Of a stretch of DNA of 64,000 bases, positions 53,944 to 62,096 are shown piece by piece. The stretch comes from Kocuria subflava. Its GTDB lineage: Bacteria; Actinomycetota; Actinomycetes; Actinomycetales; Micrococcaceae. Under the pieces are notes generated by a model. It was not told the origin of the DNA. It searched no databases and saw only the letters and a list, made by a program, of their open reading frames with translations. Made by a program: the position numbers and the translations under genes. Position 1 is the first letter of the stretch. Each line of letters begins with the position of its first letter. The stretch covers positions 1-64,000 of the forward strand of contig NZ_JAAVUN010000001.1 of the NCBI RefSeq assembly GCF_012163155.1. The letters run 5' to 3'.

Positions 53944-55694
53944 CCACTCACACTGCAAAACACCGCGCGGGTGCACCAACCAACCGGGCCGCCGGGGGAG
54001 TCATGCCCGCGACCGTGCTGATGTTCCGCCGTCACAGGGTGGGGTTGATCGCTTGGAGCTTGCCTCTGTTGCTGATGGTGGCCATCACCGTGCCGTCCTA
54101 CCAGAGCACTTACCCGGGCTTGGCGCAGCGTGCCCCGCTGGTGGCGCAGATGCAGAGCACGGATGGGATGCGCCTGCTCTACGGGATCCTGCATGATCCC
54201 GGAACCCTGGGCCAGCTGTTCACGTGGGAGGTCGGTTCCTACGTGATCATCCTGGCCTGCGTGATGGCCCTGCTGTTGGGGGTCTCCACCACCCGTGGGG
54301 AGGAGGAGACCGGCGGTTTGGAGTTGGTGCGCGCCTCCGGCGTTCAGCCCATGGCGCCGCTTGCAGCCGCCATGGTCCTGGTGTTCACCTCCTGCGTGTT
54401 GGTGGGTGCGGGTTCCGCTGGGATTCTGCTGATGCAGATGGGTTCCACTGATGAACTCACCGTGGAAGGTGCCGTGGGGTTCGGGGCGGTGACCACCGCG
54501 GCCAGCTTTGCTGTGGGTCTCACGGCCATGCTCTGTGCCCAACTGCGTGGTGAAGCCCGCGGCGCCAAGTCCTGGGCATTTGCCTTCTTGGGTGGGGCTT
54601 TTCTGATGCGGGTCCTGGCGGACCAGGCGATTTACGACGACTCCTGGCCCCAGTGGCTCACAACGCTCAACTGGTTCACCCCGTTTGGGTGGAAGGAAGT
54701 GGCTTCCCCGTACACGGACGACAATCTGTGGACCCTGGCCGTTTTCGCCCTGGTGTGTGGCGTGCTGTTGGCCGTGGTGACGGTGTTGTACCGCGCCCGC
54801 GAGTACTCCGCCTCCACCCTGCCGGACCGCTCGGTGTCCACCCGCGGGTTGACCGTACGCGGGGTGGAGACCTGGGGGTGGGTGTCCGGGCGCTCGCATG
54901 TTCTGGGGTGGTGGGTGGCCGTGCTGTTGGTCTCCGCCCTGTTCGGCTCCATGACTGCCGGGCTGGTGCAGACCCTGCGGGACAGTGAGCCCACCCGTGA
55001 GTTGTTGGAGCGCATGTCTGCTGCCCAGGGCCCAGGGGCTGTGGAGAGTTCGCAGGTTGCCGCAGCCGGTTCCCCCGCGGCCGCAGCCTTGGATCCCACC
55101 CACTTGCTGGCGCAGTTCTACGAGTTCCTGGGCCTGTACGTGGCCATCCTGGTGGCCGTTTTCGGCATCACCGCCCTGACTCGGTGGCGTTCCGAGGAAA
55201 AAGCGGGTCACCTGGACCTTGAACTCACCGCGGGCACCCGCCGCTGGCGTTCTTTGACGGCCCGCAGCACGGTGGCTGTGTTCAGCTCGGTGGCCCTGTT
55301 GGCAGCCTCAGCCGCCTTGATGGGGTGGTTGGGTGAGCTCCAAATGGCCGACGACGTCGGGGCTGGGGAAGCCTTCCGTCAATCCATGACCTCAACATTT
55401 GGGCAGGTACCTGCGGTACTGGCAGGCATCGGATTGGCTGCCCTCCTGATTGCGGTGGTGCCCCGGGCAACCGGTGCCATCTGGGCGGTGGTGGCCGGAT
55501 CTGGATTCATCCAAGCCTTCGGGGGACTGGTGGATCTGCCGCAGTGGGCGCTGGATCTCAGCCTCTACGCCTGGGCGCCTGTGCGCGGGGAAGATTGGCC
55601 CTGGGCCCAGATGATTCTGCTCAGTGTGATCGGTGTGGCGGGAATCGTGGCTGCAGCGGCCCTGGTGGGGCGCCGGGACATCACCACTGGGTGA
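53940..55694 (+). CDS. ABC exporter permease (tetronasin/TnrB3-like)
   Basis: 584-residue membrane protein with about 12 helices in two halves, an arrangement seen in TnrB3-type antibiotic exporters that pair with one DrrA-like ATPase. SRGEEETGGLELVRAS-like loops after helices 2-3 and EEKAGHLDLELTAGTRRWR near residue 420 are coupling loops of this family. ATG overlaps the ATPase stop. Third gene of the MerR operon; a drug substrate is inferred. Confidence 0.88.
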   Translation: MTTHTAKHRAGAPTNRAAGGVMPATVLMFRRHRVGLIAWSLPLLLMVAITVPSYQSTYPGLAQRAPLVAQMQSTDGMRLLYGILHDPGTLGQLFTWEVGSYVIILACVMALLLGVSTTRGEEETGGLELVRASGVQPMAPLAAAMVLVFTSCVLVGAGSAGILLMQMGSTDELTVEGAVGFGAVTTAASFAVGLTAMLCAQLRGEARGAKSWAFAFLGGAFLMRVLADQAIYDDSWPQWLTTLNWFTPFGWKEVASPYTDDNLWTLAVFALVCGVLLAVVTVLYRAREYSASTLPDRSVSTRGLTVRGVETWGWVSGRSHVLGWWVAVLLVSALFGSMTAGLVQTLRDSEPTRELLERMSAAQGPGAVESSQVAAAGSPAAAALDPTHLLAQFYEFLGLYVAILVAVFGITALTRWRSEEKAGHLDLELTAGTRRWRSLTARSTVAVFSSVALLAASAALMGWLGELQMADDVGAGEAFRQSMTSTFGQVPAVLAGIGLAALLIAVVPRATGAIWAVVAGSGFIQAFGGLVDLPQWALDLSLYAWAPVRGEDWPWAQMILLSVIGVAGIVAAAALVGRRDITTG

Positions 55695-55727
55695 CGCGCA
55701 GACAGGGCGAATCACAGGAGGGGCGAT

Positions 55728-56690
55728 TCACCGGCGGAATGGGTGGGTCGGTACCACCAGGGGGACCGCCCGCAGCATGACCACCATCAGCACCAGCTCA
55801 ACCATGGTCTGGGTCAGTACCACCAGGGGGACCAAGTCATAGCGTTCGGGCAAGGCAAGGGCCAGTGGGAGGACCACCAGGGAGTTGCGCGCCACGGCAC
55901 TGAACACCAGGGCTCGGGCGGGCGTCGTCGTGGTGCGGGTGAGGCGAGCGGCGGCAACGGCGGCTGCGATCATCACCGCTGCAAAACCCACGAACACCGG
56001 CACGGCCCAGATGACCTCAATCCAGCGTGACCCCAGCCCGGCCATCTGAGAGGCGATCACCACCACCAGAACCACCATCAGAGACGGCACCATGACGGCC
56101 TGCCCACCGGTCTGAACGCGAGCGGCCACGGGGCAGCGCCGCGCCAGTGCCTGGAGGAGGCCCGCGGCAGCCAACGGCAGCAAGAGCAGCAGGACCAGGG
56201 CCGTGATGAACGGCCCCGGGGGCACATCGACCACCAGCTGCGGTCCACCGATCAGCACCATCAACGGGGCCAGAGCCACCATCTGAACCACCATCAGAAC
56301 GGGTGCGGCGGCGGTCAACCGTGCTGAATCCCCGCCGGCCAATCCGGTGAACACAATGACCCAGTCAATGCAGGGGACCAGAAGCACCAGCAGGATCCCC
56401 ACCAGCAGCGCCGGGTTCTGGACGAACGGCAGGGTGAGTGCCCACACCACCACCGGGGCCACCACAAAGTTCAGCGCCAGCAGCACACCCAAGAAGCGGA
56501 CGTCCTTGAAGCCCTGGCCGATGTGGGTGACGGGGATGGCCAGGAACGTGCTGAACAACATCAAGGCAATGGCCGGATTGATCATCACCTCCAGGGTGGG
56601 GGCCGCCTGGGGTGCAGCCAGCCCCAACACCGCACCCAGCACCATGGCGCCCAGGTACAGGGCCACTTGATGGCGTTCCAAGAATTCCAC
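55728..56690 (-). CDS. BASS/ACR3-type transporter (bile-acid:sodium symporter superfamily)
   Basis: 320-residue membrane protein with ten predicted helices. LVPCIDWVIVFTGLAGGDSARL near residue 107 contains the conserved Cys and Asp of ACR3-type arsenite permeases, and FSAVARNSLVVLPLALALP near 265 is the crossing region typical of both ACR3 and BASS proteins. It could export arsenite or move an organic anion. No arsR or arsC gene is nearby, so the arsenic role is only possible. Start GTG with AAGGGG upstream. Confidence 0.85.
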   Translation of the reverse strand: MEFLERHQVALYLGAMVLGAVLGLAAPQAAPTLEVMINPAIALMLFSTFLAIPVTHIGQGFKDVRFLGVLLALNFVVAPVVVWALTLPFVQNPALLVGILLVLLVPCIDWVIVFTGLAGGDSARLTAAAPVLMVVQMVALAPLMVLIGGPQLVVDVPPGPFITALVLLLLLPLAAAGLLQALARRCPVAARVQTGGQAVMVPSLMVVLVVVIASQMAGLGSRWIEVIWAVPVFVGFAAVMIAAAVAAARLTRTTTTPARALVFSAVARNSLVVLPLALALPERYDLVPLVVLTQTMVELVLMVVMLRAVPLVVPTHPFRR

Positions 56691-56844
56691 GGTGCCCCTT
56701 CAATGGTGATCTTTGTGGTGAGAGTTGCTGTGATGAGCCCGGGCCATCGTGACATGCTGCAGGGAATAGGCGAGCACCACCTCTGTGTTGCGTGATACGT
56801 CACCAACATGATGGCAGCCCGTCACTTCAGCGAAAGGCCACACC

Positions 56845-57156
56845 GTGACCCAGATTCCGGACACCACATTCTCCCTGCGCCATGACTCTGCCGGCAGTGT
56901 GTTCGAACTGCTGGACGGTGACCAGGTGATCGGTGAGCTGAACTATCAGGAGGCCAACCTGGCCAGTGGGGCGCCCGCGTGGAATCTGATTCACACAGGA
57001 GTCAGGCCCGAGTACCGCAACCAGGGACTGGCCGCTGAGCTGGTGCGATTCACCATGGACGCTGCCGCTGAGGCGGGGTTCAAGGTCATCCCCACCTGCC
57101 CTTACATTCGGGTGTGGCTGCGCAAGAACAGCGACTACCAGCACCTGACCCGCTGA
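56845..57156 (+). CDS. YjdJ-type GNAT-like N-acetyltransferase
   Basis: 103-residue single-domain protein of the short GNAT (GCN5-related, YidJ/YjdJ) group. Key parts are HTGVRPEYRNQGLAAELVRFTMD (acetyl-CoA loop, R/Q-x-x-G-x-A in altered form) and CPYIRVWLRKNSDYQHL, which is the conserved C-terminal motif of this family. Acceptor unknown. Start GTG with GAAAGG upstream. The pirin gene starts 66 bases later. Confidence 0.88.
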   Translation: MTQIPDTTFSLRHDSAGSVFELLDGDQVIGELNYQEANLASGAPAWNLIHTGVRPEYRNQGLAAELVRFTMDAAAEAGFKVIPTCPYIRVWLRKNSDYQHLTR

Positions 57157-57221
57157 TCACCAGCCCGCTCGTCCGTGCCCACCAGTCGGCCGCACCAGCC
57201 CGCCCTGCCCCGGAGGTTCCC

Positions 57222-58250
57222 GTGAGCAACACCGAGCCCGTCCCCCTGGAAACCGTGTGCACCACGGACACCGGTGCGGACATCCAGATCCTCCCACCCC
57301 GCATGGTCCCACTGGGTGGCCCACGCGGGTTGACCGTGCGCCGCACGCTGCCGCAGCGCAAACGGTCCCTGGTGGGGGCCTGGTGTTTCCTGGACAGCTA
57401 CGGCCCGGATGACGTCATTGAATCCAACGGCATGAACGTGGCCCGTCACCCCCACACCGGCCTGGCCACCGTTTCCTGGCTCTACACGGGGCAGATCGAC
57501 CACCTGGATTCCGCAGGCAACGCAGCCGTGGTTCGCCCCGGTGAGATGAATCTGATGCTGGCAGGGCGCGGCATCACCCACCAGGAATTCTCCACGCCGG
57601 AGACCACCGTGCTCCACGGCGCCCAGCTCTGGTATGCCCTGCCGGATGCCACACGGCACATGGAGCATGACTTCGTCCATTACGCCCCCGAGCCCGTGAC
57701 TGGTTCCGGTTGGAGTTTGAGCGTGTTCCTGGGCTCCCTGGCCGGTTCCACCTCACCCGTGGACACCCATACGCCTCCGCTGTTGGGTGCAGAGCTCACC
57801 GTGGAGCCTGGTGTCAGCGTGGACCTGAGCCTGGACCCCACGTTTGAGCACGCCATTCTGGTGGACCGCGGCACCCCCACCGCCGATGGTGTTGAGATGC
57901 CCAAGGATCACCTGGCCTACTTTGCCCCCGGCCGCACCACACTCACCATCAACCATCTCAACGACGACGACGCCGCTCCCGCCCGACTCCTGATTCTGGG
58001 CGGTGAGCCGCTGGGGGAGGAGATCGTGATGTGGTGGAACTTCATCGGCCGCTCCCACGAGGAAGTGGTGGCCTACCGGGCCATCTACCAGCATGAAATC
58101 GGCGTGGACGATGCACCTGCGGAAGACGTCCTGGCTGCCGCCGGGCTGACCGGGCAGCAGGTGCCCCGATTCGGCCCGTATCCGGACGATCAACCGGCAG
58201 CGCTTCCGGCACCCGCTCTGCCCAATGCGCGATTGCGTTCCCGGGGATAA
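57222..58250 (+). CDS. Pirin family protein
   Basis: 342-residue bicupin. RHPHTGLATVSWLYTGQIDHLDS near residue 70 and ITHQEFSTP near 123 carry the metal-ligand residues (two His, a further His and Glu) of the N-terminal cupin. The C-terminal cupin from about 180 holds ILGGEPLGEEIVMWWNFIGRSHEEV, diagnostic for pirins. Some pirins are quercetinases or act as redox switches; the role here is not known. GTG start chosen because CGGAGG lies 5 bases upstream. Confidence 0.93.
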   Translation: MSNTEPVPLETVCTTDTGADIQILPPRMVPLGGPRGLTVRRTLPQRKRSLVGAWCFLDSYGPDDVIESNGMNVARHPHTGLATVSWLYTGQIDHLDSAGNAAVVRPGEMNLMLAGRGITHQEFSTPETTVLHGAQLWYALPDATRHMEHDFVHYAPEPVTGSGWSLSVFLGSLAGSTSPVDTHTPPLLGAELTVEPGVSVDLSLDPTFEHAILVDRGTPTADGVEMPKDHLAYFAPGRTTLTINHLNDDDAAPARLLILGGEPLGEEIVMWWNFIGRSHEEVVAYRAIYQHEIGVDDAPAEDVLAAAGLTGQQVPRFGPYPDDQPAALPAPALPNARLRSRG

Positions 58251-58455
58251 ATTTATTCGCCAAGGAATCCATGAGCTAATCGAGCCACAATATGTGACTA
58301 CTTTTAAATACGCTGGTCAGAGCCTCAAACGGAAATTAGGGAACATAGATCTTCCCGAAATCTTGTAAGGGTCTCCTTTGTTGTGCTAGCTCTTTGTGGC
58401 CCATAGCCTTGAAGGACGCTCACCATTGCGAACAGCTTTCAAGGAGATCCACATC
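58251..58455. promoter_or_regulatory. AT-richer promoter region of the DUF1540 gene
   Basis: This 205-base stretch (GATAAATTTATTCGCC... through TTTTAAATACGC) is visibly richer in A/T than its surroundings and holds no gene. It includes the promoter of the DUF1540 gene, with AAGGAG at 58441. Exact -10 and -35 boxes are not clear. Confidence 0.4.
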
Positions 58456-58722
58456 ATGGCTACCGTCACCGACGTCAAGACCTGCACCGTCACCGCCTGC
58501 GCCTACAACAACCAGGGTTGCACCGCTGAGGCCGTGACCATCACCGATTCCGGTTGCGCCACCTTCATTGAGCTGGATGCTCGCGGTGGCCTGCCGTCCG
58601 CCAGCGCTCACGTGGGTGCTTGCCAGCGGGCCGATTGTAAGTTCAACCAGGACCTGCTGTGCACTGCATCCGCCATCACCGTGGGGGATTCGGAAGCTTG
58701 CCTGTCCTACCAGGCTCGCTGA
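58456..58722 (+). CDS. Two-repeat DUF1540 cysteine-rich protein
   Basis: 88-residue cytosolic protein made of two tandem DUF1540 units: CTVTACAYNNQGCTAEAVTI with a later CATF, and CQRADCKFNQDLLCTASAITV with a later CLSY. Each has four cysteines, eight in all, in the C-x4-C-x6-C pattern suggesting metal (zinc or iron) binding. The family is common in spore-formers and actinobacteria, function unknown. Strong AAGGAG 9 bases before the ATG and its own terminator suggest high expression. Confidence 0.9.
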   Translation: MATVTDVKTCTVTACAYNNQGCTAEAVTITDSGCATFIELDARGGLPSASAHVGACQRADCKFNQDLLCTASAITVGDSEACLSYQAR

Positions 58723-58738
58723 CGCGAAACCTCTGATC

Positions 58739-58791
58739 ATGACTGTGGCCTGGTGCCCACCCGGAGGTGGTGGGCACCAGGCCACAGTCAT
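58739..58791. terminator. Bidirectional hairpin with 23-bp perfect stem
   Basis: The arm beginning ATGACTGTGGCCTGGTGCC pairs exactly with 58769-58791 around a 7-base loop. It separates the convergent DUF1540 and DUF2470 genes. Confidence 0.8.
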
Positions 58792-58795
58792 GCCA

Positions 58796-59647
58796 TCAGG
58801 CGTACCGGGCCACCACGGAATCCAGGCGGTGCAGCAATGCCTCCGCGGAATCCACGGTCTGACCCAGCGGCACCACAATGGTCTCCCGCTGGGCGCCTTC
58901 TGCCATCAGGAATGCGACCTCACGGTCGGTGACCGCTACCGGGTAGGCGCGCCCCGTGGCGCAGTGCGCGTCACCCGGTGCGTCGGGGAAGGACGCAGTC
59001 ACGGTGGCTGCAGCCCGGAGGTGAGGCACGATCTCCGTCAGGTACGTACCCCACGTGCATCGCATGGCCTCCACGACTTCATCTTCCTGTGCCGGGGTGG
59101 GCCATGCGGGGCGTGGTTTGAGAGCTTCATGGTCCAATGCGTGCGAACCGTGGACGTGGTGGGCAGTCATCCGCAAGGGCTCGACGTGCCACAGCTGTGC
59201 ACCCGGCCAGCAGGCAAGGGTCCGGGCAACATCCGAGGGCAGCGGGCCTTCTGCCAGAACGTCCAATTCCTCGGACTCTGAGCAGCGGGTCAACATGACA
59301 TGGCCGGTGAGCTCTGCTGTGTTCATGCGGATTTCCGCAATGGGGGCATCCGACTTGATGGTCATGGCCACGCGCAGTGGGCGGCCGACCTCCATGGCGG
59401 GCCAGGCGTCGTCGTCGGGAGCGGCCACCAGGTAGCGGCGACCGTCCGCGCCGGATCCGTGGAACATCGTGTCCAGGGTGTAACCCCGTTGGCCGTCGTG
59501 GCAGACCACGGTGGCCTGTCCGGCACCGTTGAGCAGACGAGCGGCCACGTGAGTTGCTGCCTGATCCAGGTGGCACGGCTGAGCGTTGGCGGTCAGGGCG
59601 CCTGCGGGGTGGCTTTGGGTGGACGCGCGTTCCTGGGGCGTGCTCAT
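58796..59647 (-). CDS. DUF2470 domain protein
   Basis: 283 residues. The C-terminal DUF2470 part (from about 185 on) and the preceding split-barrel-like part (RYLVAAPDDDAWPAMEVGRPLRVAMTIKSDAPIAEIRMN in family terms) are the usual architecture of HugZ-like haem/iron-linked proteins. Haem binding is not evident from residues seen. Upstream at 59714-59730 the sequence AGGTTAGGTTCC (minus strand) is a partial match to a DtxR/IdeR iron box, so iron regulation is possible but unproven. Confidence 0.8.
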   Translation of the reverse strand: MSTPQERASTQSHPAGALTANAQPCHLDQAATHVAARLLNGAGQATVVCHDGQRGYTLDTMFHGSGADGRRYLVAAPDDDAWPAMEVGRPLRVAMTIKSDAPIAEIRMNTAELTGHVMLTRCSESEELDVLAEGPLPSDVARTLACWPGAQLWHVEPLRMTAHHVHGSHALDHEALKPRPAWPTPAQEDEVVEAMRCTWGTYLTEIVPHLRAAATVTASFPDAPGDAHCATGRAYPVAVTDREVAFLMAEGAQRETIVVPLGQTVDSAEALLHRLDSVVARYA

Positions 59648-59828
59648 GGGGGACTCCGGATCCTGGGTGGTGGCACCTGAGGGGCTCTGGTGCCGTCATC
59701 ACCATCAATGACTAAGGGGAACCTAACCTGTCGAGCTGTGGGTGAGTCAAGGCACAAAGCAGGATTAGAGCATATAGACATGCCCTAATTGCACGGTGCA
59801 CTTTTCCGGCTCATGTGACCATGGACGT

Positions 59829-60410
59829 ATGGAACTTCCCGCTTCTCCCGCCTGGACCTGGGTGGACACGCCCCTGGGTGAGGCGTTGATCGTGACCTCA
59901 CGGGCCGGTGTGTGCCGAACGGTGTTTGCCCCGCCGCAGGAGGCGTGGGAAGGCTCTCCCAACCAGGTTCTGCCCGCGGATTTTGCCCGGGCGCTGGATG
60001 AAGTCACCGGGCTTTTCGGTGAACCGCCCATCCGTGATGACGTGGCCCTGAAACCTGTGCGGGACCAGGTGGAACAGTGGTTCAGTGGGCAGCGGCAAGA
60101 GTTCGACGTCGCCGTGGATCTCACCGGTGTTCGCGGCTTCCGCCGGGATCTCTACCGGGTGATCCAAGAAATCCCCTACGGGGAGACTGCCAGCTATGGC
60201 GAGGTGGCGGCCCTGGCCGGCTCACCCCTGGCCGCGCGTGCTGCCGGCACCGCCTGCCGCGATGTGCCCGTGTCCCTGTTTCTCCCCGTCCACCGGGTCA
60301 CCCGGGCGAACGGTTCCACCGGTGAATCACCGAACTCACCGTGTCATCGCAGAAACCTGTTGCAGCATGAAGCTGCCGTTCTGGGACGTGGCGCGTCACC
60401 CTGGAACTGA
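59829..60410 (+). CDS. MGMT/ATL-family DNA alkylation protein lacking the catalytic cysteine
   Basis: 193-residue protein with the N-terminal ribonuclease-like and C-terminal DNA-binding domains of O6-alkylguanine-DNA alkyltransferases. FRRDLYRVIQEIPYGETASYGEVA matches the HTH part (in two stretches), but the active-site PCHRV is LPVHRV with V154 in place of Cys. It therefore resembles alkyltransferase-like (ATL) proteins, which bind damaged guanine without repairing it. A second PCHR-like string (SPCHRR) about 15 residues later is not at the active-site position. Its ATG is 12 codons after an upstream in-frame one. Confidence 0.88.
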   Translation: MELPASPAWTWVDTPLGEALIVTSRAGVCRTVFAPPQEAWEGSPNQVLPADFARALDEVTGLFGEPPIRDDVALKPVRDQVEQWFSGQRQEFDVAVDLTGVRGFRRDLYRVIQEIPYGETASYGEVAALAGSPLAARAAGTACRDVPVSLFLPVHRVTRANGSTGESPNSPCHRRNLLQHEAAVLGRGASPWN

Positions 60411-60417
60411 ACCGACC

Positions 60418-61305
60418 TCAGAACTGTACGGTGCCGTGGACCAGGACCTGAGTGTCCCCGCCCACCCAGATGTCCTGACCGTCATGGCGGACACGAACCC
60501 GTCCCTCACGCCCCAGTACGGTGCCTTGGGCGGCCACGTACTCCTCCGGTGCCAGGCCGGCGGGGATCAGCCAGGAGGCAAAACCGGCGTTCAGGCTGCC
60601 CGTCACGGGATCCTCCCGCACGGTCCCGCCCATGGCGATCAGAGCCCGAACCTCTACGTCGGCATCATGGCCTGTCCGTCCAGCCTGATCTCCCGGCCCA
60701 GTCCGACCATTCGGTCCATACGCACCCAGCAAACCCACCCGCAGATCATGTTCGGCAAAGGCCGCAGCATCCGGCGTGCACCTGAGCACGGTTTGAGCGT
60801 CAGTCAGCACCAGACCCACCCAGCCCGGCCCGTTGTCCACCCAGTTGGCGGCCTGAATCTGCCCGGGCTTCAGACCCAAGGCCTGGCGAGCCACAGCAAG
60901 GGTTGCTGAATCCACATCGCCTGAGCGGACAAGAGGTGGGGCGCCAAAGGAGAGGCCGTCGTCGTCGTCCATGACCACCGTGATCAGGCCGGCTGGGCAC
61001 TCCTGAACCACCTGACCCGGGGTGCGGGGAATGCCGCCGGCTTCCAGCCACGCCCTTGCTGAGCCCAAGGTGGGGTGGCCGGCAAACGGTAGTTCCTGAT
61101 CGGGGGTGAAAATTCGCAGGCGGTAGTCCGCGGATTCCTGCGTGGGGCTGAGCAGCAAGGTGGTTTCGGACAGATTGGTCCAGTGGGCAAACCGTGCCAT
61201 CTGATCGTCCGTCAGGGCATCGGCGCCGTGGACCACGGCCACCGGATTGCCACGGTGCGGGGCACTGGAGAAGACGTCCACCTGGGAGAACTTGAACTCA
61301 GTCAC
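60418..61305 (-). CDS. PhzF-family isomerase/epimerase-like protein
   Basis: 295-residue protein with the two-lobed PhzF (DHDP isomerase / diaminopimelate-epimerase-like) fold. QVDVFSSAPHRGNPVAVV, NLSETTLLLSP with the catalytic Glu at E47, FAGHPTLGSARAWLE near 74 and EDPVTGSLNAGFASWL near 240 are family marks. Substrate unknown; not linked to phenazine genes. Start GTG with AAGGA upstream. Convergent with the ATL-like gene, 7 bases apart. Confidence 0.9.
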   Translation of the reverse strand: MTEFKFSQVDVFSSAPHRGNPVAVVHGADALTDDQMARFAHWTNLSETTLLLSPTQESADYRLRIFTPDQELPFAGHPTLGSARAWLEAGGIPRTPGQVVQECPAGLITVVMDDDDGLSFGAPPLVRSGDVDSATLAVARQALGLKPGQIQAANWVDNGPGWVGLVLTDAQTVLRCTPDAAAFAEHDLRVGLLGAYGPNGRTGPGDQAGRTGHDADVEVRALIAMGGTVREDPVTGSLNAGFASWLIPAGLAPEEYVAAQGTVLGREGRVRVRHDGQDIWVGGDTQVLVHGTVQF

Positions 61306-61442
61306 GCGGTCATCCTTCCAGCCTCACGCCGCGGTGCGTAAGAATCGCCCCGAAAGCACCGGCAGGCCCTTGCTGAGTCATGGGTGTGGTTGGCTTGGAT
61401 GCACAGTCATTCGGGGGCGACGGACCTGCCGGGAGGGGAGAC

Positions 61443-62096
61443 GTGGGAGACACACAGACCACCAAGATCTCCCACGCGCCCGATCCCATTGCAGTGTTGC
61501 TGTTCTGTGTGTGCGTCAGTGGTGTGGTGTTGCAGGCCGCTCAGGAAATGACGCCGGACAAGCTGTTCTTCTTGCGCTACTTCACATGCTTGTCTGCTGT
61601 GATCTGCGCATTGGGTTGCCTGGGCGCGCAGCGCTCCGCACTGGGGGCCTACCTGTATCTGACCGGGATCGTGGGGGTTCTCACCTGTGGCGCCGGGTGG
61701 TGGGTCATGATGCTGGTGGACTTCACCATGGTGCCGCGCACCGTTCTGGAACAGGCCAGCATGTACTCACTGCACGTGCTGGTGCCGTGCGGGGCCTTGG
61801 CTCACGTGCTCTTTGGTGTGGTTGCCCGCAAGATCCCGGGGGCGGCTGCCCTGGCCACCATGGGTTTCCCCGTTGCCTACGGTCTGGCCACCATCCTGGC
61901 GCAGATCTACTACTCCGCCCGCGCCCCCTACGGATTCATGGACGTCCGCCGCATGGACCTTGCTGGTGGCCTGGAGCTTGCGGTCATGTTCTGCTTGTTC
62001 TGGCTTCTGCTCACCATTGCCGTGGTCCGGGTCCAGATGGCGCGGCGCCGCTGGGAGGACCTGGGGATCGACGACGTCGTGGTCCCCACCGCGTGA
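61443..62096 (+). CDS. Pr6Pr/FAR-17a-like integral membrane protein
   Basis: 217-residue membrane protein with six predicted helices. FLRYFTCLSAVICALGCL near residue 43 and the middle VMMLVDFTMVPRTV followed by a MYSLHVLVPCGALAHVLFG helix are typical of Pr6Pr proteins, of unknown function. GTG at 61443 is preferred because GGAGGGGAG is just upstream; an earlier ATG at 61380 also fits. Its 3' half lies antisense to the readthrough tail of the EamA gene. Confidence 0.78.
   Translation: MGDTQTTKISHAPDPIAVLLFCVCVSGVVLQAAQEMTPDKLFFLRYFTCLSAVICALGCLGAQRSALGAYLYLTGIVGVLTCGAGWWVMMLVDFTMVPRTVLEQASMYSLHVLVPCGALAHVLFGVVARKIPGAAALATMGFPVAYGLATILAQIYYSARAPYGFMDVRRMDLAGGLELAVMFCLFWLLLTIAVVRVQMARRRWEDLGIDDVVVPTA

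Noticed and set aside
59714-59730. DtxR/IdeR iron box before the DUF2470 gene
   Set aside because: Only about one half-site (AGGTTAGGTT) resembles the 19-bp palindrome. Kept only as a remark in the gene entry.
60336-60350. Second PCHR-like string in the alkyltransferase homologue as a possible active site
   Set aside because: It lies after the loop where the active site must be, with the adjacent residues (SPNS before, RN after) unlike the family's IPCHRVV. The position of V154 fits the catalytic residue far better.
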